DNA from: Pseudorhodoplanes sp.
GTDB taxonomy: Bacteria > Pseudomonadota > Alphaproteobacteria > Rhizobiales > Xanthobacteraceae
Length of the DNA stretch: 64,000 nt
NCBI GenBank assembly: GCA_019187085.1
Contig: JABARS010000006.1
Location: forward strand, 134,894-198,893
Reading direction: 5' to 3'
Shown here: positions 1-6,615 of the stretch, one piece after another
Layout: every line of letters begins with the position of its first letter
Numbering within the stretch: the stretch's first letter is position 1
The notes under the pieces: model-generated
Seen by the model: only the letters and a program-made list of their open reading frames with translations
Database searches by the model: none
What the model was told of the DNA's origin: nothing
Position numbers and translations under genes: made by a program

Positions 1-12
1 TGACACGCCGCA

Positions 13-34
13 GGGCCGCCGTCCGTGGCGGCCC
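13..34 (+). terminator. Hairpin in the spacer before nrtB
   Basis: A perfect 8-bp inverted repeat (GGGCCGCC at 13-20, GGCGGCCC at 27-34) with a 6-nt loop lies 34 bp before the nrtB start. No T-tract follows. A hairpin like this between a solute-binding-protein gene and its permease gene often stabilises the upstream message or causes partial termination. The window begins with TGA, which may be the stop of an upstream nrtA, but that gene is outside the window. Confidence 0.5.
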
Positions 35-68
35 TTGCCTCGCCGCATCGCTTCCCGGAGACAACGCC

Positions 69-965
69 ATGAACATGCCCGTCATCAAGACCGAAAGCGC
101 CCTCGCCGTGCCGGCCAACCCCGCGGCTACGGTGCTCGCGCTCCAGATCAGGCGTTCGCCGCCCGGCGAACGCATCCTCACCAGTCTCAAGCGCGCCGCC
201 GAAAACCTCGTCCCGCCGCTGATCGTGCTCGCGCTGTCGGTGCTGGTCTGGGAAATCCTGTGCAGCAAGCCGGGCGCCACGCTGCCGCCGCCCTCGCGGG
301 TGCTCGGCGAGACGCTCGAACTGATCGTCGATCCCTTCTATGACCGCGGCGGCATCGACAAGGGCCTGTTCTGGCACATGTCGGCGAGCCTGCAGCGCGT
401 CGCTTTCGGCTATGCACTCGCGGCCGTCGCCGGCGTCGCGCTCGGCACGCTGGTCGGCCAGTCGATCTGGGCGATGCGCGGGCTCGATCCGATCTTCCAA
501 GTGCTGCGCACCGTACCCCCGCTCGCCTGGCTGCCGCTGTCGCTCGCCGCGTTCCGGCAGGGCCAGCCGGCGGCGATCTTCGTGATCTTCATCACCGCCA
601 TCTGGCCGATCATCATCAACACCGCGGTCGGCATCCGCAACATCCCGCAGGATTTCCGCAACGTCGCGGCAGTGCTGCGGCTGAACCATCTCGAATTCTT
701 CTACAAGATCATGGTGCCGTCGGCTGCCCCCTACATCTTCACGGGCCTGCGCATCGGCATCGGCCTGTCCTGGCTCGCCATCGTCGCCGCCGAGATGCTG
801 ATCGGCGGCGTCGGCATCGGCTTCTTCATCTGGGATGCCTGGAACTCCTCGCGCATCAGCGAGATCATCCTCGCGCTCGTCTATGTCGGGATCACCGGCT
901 TCATCCTCGACCGCATCGTTGCAACCCTCGCCACGCTCGTCACGCGCGGCACCGCGGCCAACTAG
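69..965 (+). CDS. nrtB: Nitrate-type ABC transporter permease (NrtB family)
   Basis: A 298-residue inner-membrane permease of the NrtB/SsuC/TauC class. After a cytosolic N-terminus of about 48 residues come hydrophobic segments from residue 49 onward, and the EAA-loop region that docks on the ATPase lies around residues 198-217 (DFRNVAAVLRLNHLEFFYKI). ATG at 69 is preceded by GGAG at 57-60. The ATPase gene follows 11 bp later, then nitrite- and nitrate-reductase genes, so nitrate or nitrite is the likely substrate. The cognate solute-binding protein is not in the window and presumably lies just upstream. Family call is firm; substrate comes from context. Confidence 0.9.
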   Translation: MNMPVIKTESALAVPANPAATVLALQIRRSPPGERILTSLKRAAENLVPPLIVLALSVLVWEILCSKPGATLPPPSRVLGETLELIVDPFYDRGGIDKGLFWHMSASLQRVAFGYALAAVAGVALGTLVGQSIWAMRGLDPIFQVLRTVPPLAWLPLSLAAFRQGQPAAIFVIFITAIWPIIINTAVGIRNIPQDFRNVAAVLRLNHLEFFYKIMVPSAAPYIFTGLRIGIGLSWLAIVAAEMLIGGVGIGFFIWDAWNSSRISEIILALVYVGITGFILDRIVATLATLVTRGTAAN

Positions 966-976
966 GGAGAGCGGTA

Positions 977-1771
977 ATGACCGACTATCTGAAGATCGAT
1001 CACATCGACAAGACCTTCGTGCGCGCGGGCGCGATCGCCGAGGTGCTCAAGGACATCACGCTCGGCATCGCGCGCGGCGAGTATGTCTCGATCATCGGCC
1101 ATTCCGGCTGCGGGAAATCGACGCTGCTCAACATCGTGGCCGGGCTGCTGCCGGCGACGAACGGCGGCGTGCTGCTCGAGAACCGCGAGGTGAACGAGCC
1201 GGGCCCGGACCGCGCCGTGGTGTTCCAGAACCACAGCCTGCTGCCCTGGCTCACCGTCTACGACAATGTGCGGCTCGCGGTGGACAAGGTGTTCTCCGGC
1301 AGCAAGAGCCGCGCCGAGCGCGACGCCTGGACCCTGCACAATCTCGATCTCGTGCAGATGACGCATGCAAAGGACAAGCGTCCTTCCGAAATCTCCGGCG
1401 GCATGAAGCAGCGCGTCGGCATCGCCCGCGCGCTGGCCATGGAACCGAAGGTGCTGCTGCTCGACGAGCCGTTCGGCGCGCTCGACGCGCTCACCCGCGC
1501 GCATCTGCAGGATTCGGTGATGGCGCTGCACCAGAAGCTCGGCAACACCGTGCTGATGATCACCCACGACGTCGACGAGGCGGTGCTCCTGTCCGACCGC
1601 ATCGTGATGATGACCAACGGCCCGTCGGCGCGCATCGGCGAGGTGCTCGACATTGCGCTGCCGCGTCCGCGCAGGCGGCTCGAAATGGCGGCGAACCCCG
1701 TCTACCTCAAGTGCCGCCAGCGCGTGCTGGAATTCCTCTACGAGCGTCACCGCCTCGTGGAAGCGGCCTGA
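977..1771 (+). CDS. nrtD: Nitrate-type ABC transporter ATP-binding protein (NrtD family)
   Basis: A 264-residue ABC ATPase that powers the adjacent NrtB permease at the cytoplasmic face. Walker A is GHSGCGKST (residues 41-49), the signature is SGGMKQR (140-146) and Walker B is LLLDEP (160-165), followed by the H-loop in MITHDVDEA. It lacks the C-terminal NrtA-like regulatory domain of cyanobacterial NrtC, so it is a plain NrtD-type subunit. AGGGAGAG precedes the ATG. It shares strong motif similarity with the ATPase at 19472-20251, so the window encodes two transporters of this class. Confidence 0.92.
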   Translation: MTDYLKIDHIDKTFVRAGAIAEVLKDITLGIARGEYVSIIGHSGCGKSTLLNIVAGLLPATNGGVLLENREVNEPGPDRAVVFQNHSLLPWLTVYDNVRLAVDKVFSGSKSRAERDAWTLHNLDLVQMTHAKDKRPSEISGGMKQRVGIARALAMEPKVLLLDEPFGALDALTRAHLQDSVMALHQKLGNTVLMITHDVDEAVLLSDRIVMMTNGPSARIGEVLDIALPRPRRRLEMAANPVYLKCRQRVLEFLYERHRLVEAA

Positions 1772-1793
1772 GCGGGGCAAACGGGAGCGTGAC

Positions 1794-3008
1794 GTGAGCG
1801 AACCTCTCGTCGTCATCGGCAACGGCATGGCCTCCGCGCGCTTCGTGGAGGAGCTGACCGCGCGCGCACTCGGCCGCTACTCCATCGCCGTCCTCGGCAA
1901 CGAAGGCACGCCGGCCTACAACCGCGTGCTGTTGTCCTCCGTGCTGGCCGACGAGGCGAAGGCGTCCGATCTCGCGCTCAAGCCGGCGCGCTGGTGGCAG
2001 GACCGCGGCGTCACGCTGCTTTACGACCATCCGGCGGTGGCGATCGATACCGCCATCCGGCGCGTGCGGCTGGCAAGCGGCACCACGCTGCCGTTCGCCA
2101 GGCTCGTGCTCGCCACCGGCTCACAGCCCATTCGGCTCGGCATACCGGGCATGGACCTGCCCGGCGTCGTCACCTTCCGCGATCTCGGCGACGTCGCCGC
2201 GATCCGCAAGGCCACGCGCGCGCAAGGGCGCGCAGTCGTGATCGGCGGCGGCCTGCTCGGGCTCGAGGCCGCCTACGGACTCGCCAAGGCGGGAGCGAAA
2301 GTCACGCTGATCCATCTCATGGACCGTCTGATGGAGCGCCAGCTCGACGCGCACGCGGCCGCGATGCTCCGGCAGGCGGTCGAGATGCGCGGGGTTACGG
2401 TGCTGCTGCAGGCGCAGACCGCGCGCATCGAAGGCAAAAGCCGCGTCGAGGCGGTCGTGCTGAGCGACGGGCGGCGCATCGCCGCCGACATGGTGGTGGT
2501 GGCGGTCGGCATCCGGCCCAATACCGCGCTCGCGCAATCGGCGGGTGCCGACACCAATCGCGGCATCGTGGTCGACGACCGTCTCGAAACCTCCGTGCCC
2601 GGCATCCATGCCATCGGCGAGTGCGCCGAGCATCGCGGACAATGCTACGGGCTCGTGGAGCCGGCCTACGAGCAGGCAAGGGTGCTGGCGATGACGCTCG
2701 CCGGACAGAAGGCGGCCTATGCCGGCAGCGTGCCGTCGACCAACCTGAAAGTGTCGGGCGTGAACGTGTTCTCGGCCGGCGACTTTATCGGGGCGGCCGG
2801 CACCGAGGCCATCGTGTTCAGCGATCCGGGGCCTGGCACTTACAGGAAATTCGTGATCCGCGACGAGCGGCTCGCCGGCGCGGTGCTGTTCGGCGATACC
2901 GCCGACAGCCACTGGTATCTCGAGCTTATCCGCAGCGGCCGCGCGATCACCCGCTTCCGCGGCGAGCTTGCGTTCGGCCGCGCGCTCGCCGGACCGCTTG
3001 CCGCATGA
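1794..3008 (+). CDS. NAD(P)/FAD-dependent oxidoreductase, NirB N-terminal-like (nitrate/nitrite reductase electron-transfer subunit)
   Basis: A 404-residue flavoprotein of the pyridine nucleotide-disulphide oxidoreductase fold, resembling the N-terminal FAD/NAD part of assimilatory NirB or NasB. The FAD dinucleotide-binding motif sits at the very N-terminus (VVIGNGMASARF), a second Rossmann motif is VVIGGGLLGLEAA near residues 145-157, and the FAD-closing segment reads IHAIGECAEH. It lacks the [2Fe-2S] BFD domain and siroheme domains of full NirB. The GTG at 1794 is chosen because the FAD fold begins immediately after it; the reading frame stays open further upstream but carries no family sequence. 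It overlaps the nirA start by 4 bases (ATGA), so it is translationally coupled, and it probably passes electrons from NAD(P)H to NasA or NirA. Confidence 0.85.
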   Translation: MSEPLVVIGNGMASARFVEELTARALGRYSIAVLGNEGTPAYNRVLLSSVLADEAKASDLALKPARWWQDRGVTLLYDHPAVAIDTAIRRVRLASGTTLPFARLVLATGSQPIRLGIPGMDLPGVVTFRDLGDVAAIRKATRAQGRAVVIGGGLLGLEAAYGLAKAGAKVTLIHLMDRLMERQLDAHAAAMLRQAVEMRGVTVLLQAQTARIEGKSRVEAVVLSDGRRIAADMVVVAVGIRPNTALAQSAGADTNRGIVVDDRLETSVPGIHAIGECAEHRGQCYGLVEPAYEQARVLAMTLAGQKAAYAGSVPSTNLKVSGVNVFSAGDFIGAAGTEAIVFSDPGPGTYRKFVIRDERLAGAVLFGDTADSHWYLELIRSGRAITRFRGELAFGRALAGPLAA

Positions 3009-4768
3009 GCGCGCCGATGTCGAACGATTTCACCCCCGATCAGAAGCGCTTTCTCGAAGGCTTCGCCTCCGGCCTGAACACGGCGCGCGCTGCGCGCGAG
3101 GGTGCGCGCACGCACGGTCGCGGCGACGGCGGGCCGGACGCGCCGCATTTCGCCGCGCAGGACCGCGCGACCGCAGCCGGCGGCAAGCTCACCGAACAGG
3201 AAAGGTTCAAGCGCGAGCAGCACCCATTCGACGCCTATGCGCGCCTGAAGGAGCAGGCCCGCAACAACGAAGCGCCCAAGCCCGCCGACAATTTCCGCTG
3301 GCGCTATTACGGCCTGTTCTATGTCGCGCCCGCGCAGACCTCCTACATGTGCCGGCTGCGCATCCCCAACGGCATCCTCAGCCACTGGCAGTTCGAGGGT
3401 TTCGCCGGTCTTGCCGACAGATATGCCGGCCCCTGCGCCCACGTGACCACGCGCGCCAACCTGCAATTGCGCGAAATCGAGCCGAAGAACGCCGTCGCCG
3501 TGATCGAGGGCATCCGGGATCTCGGCCTGTGCTCGCGCGGGACCGGCGCCGACAATATCCGCAACGTCACCGGCACACCGACCGCCGGCATCGATCCGCG
3601 GGAACTCATCGACACGCGCCCCTATGCGCGCGAGTGGCATTTCCACATCCTCAACGAGCGCGCGCTCTACGGGCTGCCGCGCAAGTTCAATGTCGCCTTC
3701 GACGGCGCCGGCACGATCGCAGCGCTCGAGGATACCAACGACATCGGCTTCCAAGCGATCGAGGTGCGCGAGGGCTTCGGTGTGCAGCCCGGCGTCTGGT
3801 TCCGTCTCGCGCTCGGAGGCATCACCGGACATCGCGATTTCGCGCGCGACACCGGCATTGTCGTGCGGCCGGACGATGCGACCAGGGTCGCCGACGCCAT
3901 CGTGCGCGTGTTCATCGCCCACGGCGACCGCACCAACCGCAACAAGGCGCGGCTGAAATACGTTCTCGATGCCTGGGGCTTCGAGAAATTCCTGAAAGAG
4001 GTGGAGGCGACGCTCGGCGCACCGCTCATGCGCGTGCCGGCGGAAGCGGTTGCGCCGCGTCCGCCTTTCGACCGCTCCGCCCATATCGGCGTGCATGCGC
4101 AGAAACAGGCCGGGCTCAACTGGGTCGGCATCGCGCTGCCGGCCGGCAGGCTCTCCACCGACCAGATGCGCGAGCTTACCCGCATCGCGCGCGAGATAGG
4201 CGACGGCGACATCCGCCTCACCGTCTGGCAGAATCTGCTGCTCTCCGGCGTACGCACCGAGGATGTCGCAGCGGCCGAAGCCGCCATCGCAGCACTCGGC
4301 CTTGCCACCAAGGCGAGCGCGATCCGCACCGGCCTCGTCGCCTGCACCGGTAGCACGGGCTGCCGCTTCGCCGCCGCCGACACCAAAGGCGACGCCGAGG
4401 CGATCGCACGCCATTGCGAGGCGCGCGTGACGCTCGACAGCCCGGTCAATGTCCACCTCACCGGCTGCCATCATTCCTGCGCACAGCATTATATCGGCGA
4501 CATCGGCCTGATCGGCGCACGCGTCGCGGTCTCCGAAGACGACACGGTCGCGGGCTATCACGTCTTTGTCGGCGGCGGCTTCGGGCCGGATGCCGCGATC
4601 GGGCGCGAACTCTATCGCGACGTGAAGGCCACCGACGCGCCGGCGACGGTCGCGCGCATGCTCAAGGGCTATCTGGCGCATCGCGAAGGTGGCGAGACCT
4701 TCCTCGCCTTCAGCCGGCGTCACGATATCGAGACGCTGCAAGAAATGTTCGGGGAGGCAGCGGAATGA
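3005..4768 (+). CDS. nirA: Assimilatory nitrite reductase, siroheme/4Fe-4S (NirA family)
   Basis: A 587-residue cytosolic enzyme reducing nitrite to ammonium with six electrons. It has the two-fold repeated nitrite/sulfite reductase architecture. The siroheme-4Fe-4S cysteines are C447, C453, C488 and C492 in the pattern C-X5-C-X34-C-X3-C (segments ACTGSTGC and LTGCHHSC). NirA homologues normally use ferredoxin; here the next gene encodes a CysJ-like Fe-S flavoprotein that could be the reductant. An N-terminal motif (residues 9-24, FTPDQKRFLEGFASGL) closely resembles one in that flavoprotein (FSDEQRAWLNGFFAGF), suggesting a shared docking element. Sulfite reductase (CysI) is the main alternative, but the nas context favours nitrite. 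Confidence 0.9.
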   Translation: MSAPMSNDFTPDQKRFLEGFASGLNTARAAREGARTHGRGDGGPDAPHFAAQDRATAAGGKLTEQERFKREQHPFDAYARLKEQARNNEAPKPADNFRWRYYGLFYVAPAQTSYMCRLRIPNGILSHWQFEGFAGLADRYAGPCAHVTTRANLQLREIEPKNAVAVIEGIRDLGLCSRGTGADNIRNVTGTPTAGIDPRELIDTRPYAREWHFHILNERALYGLPRKFNVAFDGAGTIAALEDTNDIGFQAIEVREGFGVQPGVWFRLALGGITGHRDFARDTGIVVRPDDATRVADAIVRVFIAHGDRTNRNKARLKYVLDAWGFEKFLKEVEATLGAPLMRVPAEAVAPRPPFDRSAHIGVHAQKQAGLNWVGIALPAGRLSTDQMRELTRIAREIGDGDIRLTVWQNLLLSGVRTEDVAAAEAAIAALGLATKASAIRTGLVACTGSTGCRFAAADTKGDAEAIARHCEARVTLDSPVNVHLTGCHHSCAQHYIGDIGLIGARVAVSEDDTVAGYHVFVGGGFGPDAAIGRELYRDVKATDAPATVARMLKGYLAHREGGETFLAFSRRHDIETLQEMFGEAAE

Positions 4769-4792
4769 TCGCACGGTCTGTTCAGCCTCCCA

Positions 4793-4860
4793 CTTGTCCC
4801 CGCGAATGCGCGCGCCCAGCGTCAGAAGGGCTGGATTTCGGCAGTCGCGGTGCAGGGGAG
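4793..4860. repeat. REP-like intergenic repeat remnant
   Basis: The 100-bp gap between nirA and the CysJ-like gene holds a sequence with the elements GTCCCCGCGAATGCG, GTCAGAA and GGCTGGATT. The same order of elements (GTCCTCGCGAATACG, GTCAGAA, GGCTGGATT) recurs at about 6512-6570 in the next long gap of this operon. They look like degenerate copies of the short palindromic intergenic repeats common in Hyphomicrobiales genomes. Confidence 0.4.
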
Positions 4861-4868
4861 ACGCGCCA

Positions 4869-6473
4869 ATGAATTCGCCTCCTTCTCCAACCGCACATCT
4901 CATACCGGAGAGCGCGCCCTTCTCCGACGAGCAGCGGGCCTGGCTGAACGGATTCTTCGCGGGCTTCGTCGCGCTCGATCTGCCGGGCGGGGTCGTCGCG
5001 CTGACGCCGCAGCAGAATGCCGCACTCATGCCCGGCGCTGACGCCGGACCCCTGGCCGACGGCGACGACGGCGAGACGCCCTGGCACGACCAGACGCTGC
5101 CGCTCGCCGAGCGCATGGCGCTCGCCAAAGGCCGGCCGCTGCGCCGGCGCATGATGGCGGCGATGGCGCAGCAGGATTGCGGCCAGTGCGGCTACAATTG
5201 CGCCGACTATGCCGACAAGATTTTCTTGAAAGAAGAAGGGCGGCTCAATCTGTGCGTGCCCGGCGGCAAGGAAACCGCCCGCATGCTCAAGAGCCTGTAC
5301 GAGGAGCTTGGCAGCGCGGCCGTGTCGAAAATGCTCGCCGCCATGCCGGCCGCGCCTTCCGCCGGCCCCACGCGCGACAATCCCGCGACCGTGCACTTCG
5401 TCTCGCGCACGCGCCTCAACAAAGGCGGCTCCGAGAAGGAGACCTGGCATCTGGAATTCGATCTCGCGGGCTCCGGCTGCACTTATGCCGCAGGCGATTC
5501 CTTCGGCCTCTATCCGAGGAACGATCCCGCACTCGCCGACACCATCCTGGCACGGCTCGGCTTCGACGGGACGCTCATGGTCGGCGCGCGCACCCTGCGC
5601 GACCTCCTGATCGAGGATGTCTCGCTCTCGCCCGCCCCGGACTCGCTGTTCCAGCTCCTCTCCTACATCACCGGCGGCGAGCGACGCCAGAAGGCCAAGG
5701 CGCTCGCCTCCGGCGAGGATCCCGACGGCGATGCGGCGACGCTCGACGTGCTCGCCGCGATCGAGAAGTTCGAGGGCGCGCATCCCGATCCGGAAGCGTT
5801 CGTCGAGGCGCTCGAACCGCTGCAGCCGCGGCTTTACTCGATCTCGTCGTCGCCGAGAACGCATGCGGAGCGCCTGTCGCTCACCGTCGACGTCGTGCGC
5901 TACGACATCGGCCGCCGCCTGCGCAAAGGCGTGGCCTCGACCTATCTCGCCGAGCGCGCGCAGCCGGGCGACACGGTCCGTGCCTATGTGCAGAAGGCGC
6001 ATGGCTTCGCCCTGCCCGCCGATCCGGCGGTGCCGATCATCATGATTGGGCCCGGCACCGGCATTGCGCCGTTCCGCGCCTTCCTGCACGAGCGCATGGC
6101 GACAAAGGCACCGGGCCGCAACTGGCTGTTCTTCGGCCATCAGCGCAGCGCACACGATTTCTTCTATGCGGACGAACTGAACGCCATGAAGACATCGGGC
6201 CTGCTGACCCGCCTCTCGCTCGCCTGGTCGCGCGATGGCGACCGGAAATTCTACGTGCAGGACCGCATGCGCGAGGTCGGGCGCGATTTGTGGGCGTGGC
6301 TCGCCGAGGGCGCGCATGTCTATGTCTGCGGCGACGCCAGGCGCATGGCCAAGGACGTGGAGCGCGCACTGGTCGATATCGTCGCGCAGTTCGGTGCCCG
6401 CTCCACCGACGAGGCGATCGCGTTCGTCGCCGAGCTGAAGAAGCGCGGCCGTTACCAGCAGGACGCCTATTGA
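4869..6473 (+). CDS. CysJ-like NADPH flavoprotein with 4Fe-4S domain in place of flavodoxin domain
   Basis: A 534-residue protein whose last about 390 residues match the FAD-binding and NADPH-binding half of sulfite reductase flavoprotein CysJ: FAD motif RLYSISSS, pyrophosphate motif GPGTGIAPFR, NADPH-site segment HVYVCGDARRMAKDV and the typical terminus RYQQDAY. The flavodoxin (FMN) domain is absent. In its place is a small Fe-S domain with C104-X2-C107-X3-C111-X17-C129 (CGQCGYNC), like the FeS domain of RnfB/AcsC proteins. Residues 19-33 resemble the N-terminal interaction segment of E. coli CysJ and a segment of the neighbouring NirA. It most likely carries electrons from NADPH through FAD and 4Fe-4S to NirA. 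Start is the ATG at 4869; the frame extends upstream without homology. Database names will say sulfite reductase alpha subunit. Confidence 0.82.
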   Translation: MNSPPSPTAHLIPESAPFSDEQRAWLNGFFAGFVALDLPGGVVALTPQQNAALMPGADAGPLADGDDGETPWHDQTLPLAERMALAKGRPLRRRMMAAMAQQDCGQCGYNCADYADKIFLKEEGRLNLCVPGGKETARMLKSLYEELGSAAVSKMLAAMPAAPSAGPTRDNPATVHFVSRTRLNKGGSEKETWHLEFDLAGSGCTYAAGDSFGLYPRNDPALADTILARLGFDGTLMVGARTLRDLLIEDVSLSPAPDSLFQLLSYITGGERRQKAKALASGEDPDGDAATLDVLAAIEKFEGAHPDPEAFVEALEPLQPRLYSISSSPRTHAERLSLTVDVVRYDIGRRLRKGVASTYLAERAQPGDTVRAYVQKAHGFALPADPAVPIIMIGPGTGIAPFRAFLHERMATKAPGRNWLFFGHQRSAHDFFYADELNAMKTSGLLTRLSLAWSRDGDRKFYVQDRMREVGRDLWAWLAEGAHVYVCGDARRMAKDVERALVDIVAQFGARSTDEAIAFVAELKKRGRYQQDAY

Positions 6474-6502
6474 GGGCGGCCGGCATGAACCACCTTCACA
6501 TC

Positions 6503-6585
6503 ATCCTTCCGTTCGTCCTCGCGAATACGGGAGGTCAGAATCAAAACGGCTGGATTCCTGCCTGCGCGGAAACGAACGGATTCGT
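6503..6585. repeat. REP-like intergenic repeat remnant
   Basis: The 142-bp gap before nasA contains the second copy of the element order seen at 4793-4860, ending in CTGGATTCCTGCCTGCGCGG, a half of the widespread palindromic intergenic repeat. Repeats of this type are non-coding and may modulate mRNA stability between operon genes. Confidence 0.4.
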
Positions 6586-6615
6586 CGTGCACCCACCCGT
6601 TCGGGGCATGCATCC

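Noticed and set aside
2840..5152. A 770-codon minus-strand open frame over nirA, and 6541-8709 (722 codons) over nasA
   Set aside because: Antisense shadows of nirA and nasA with no recognisable protein features.
4869..6473. Assimilatory sulfite reductase flavoprotein (true CysJ)
   Set aside because: The flavodoxin domain is absent, there is a 4Fe-4S domain instead, and all neighbours are nitrate/nitrite genes.
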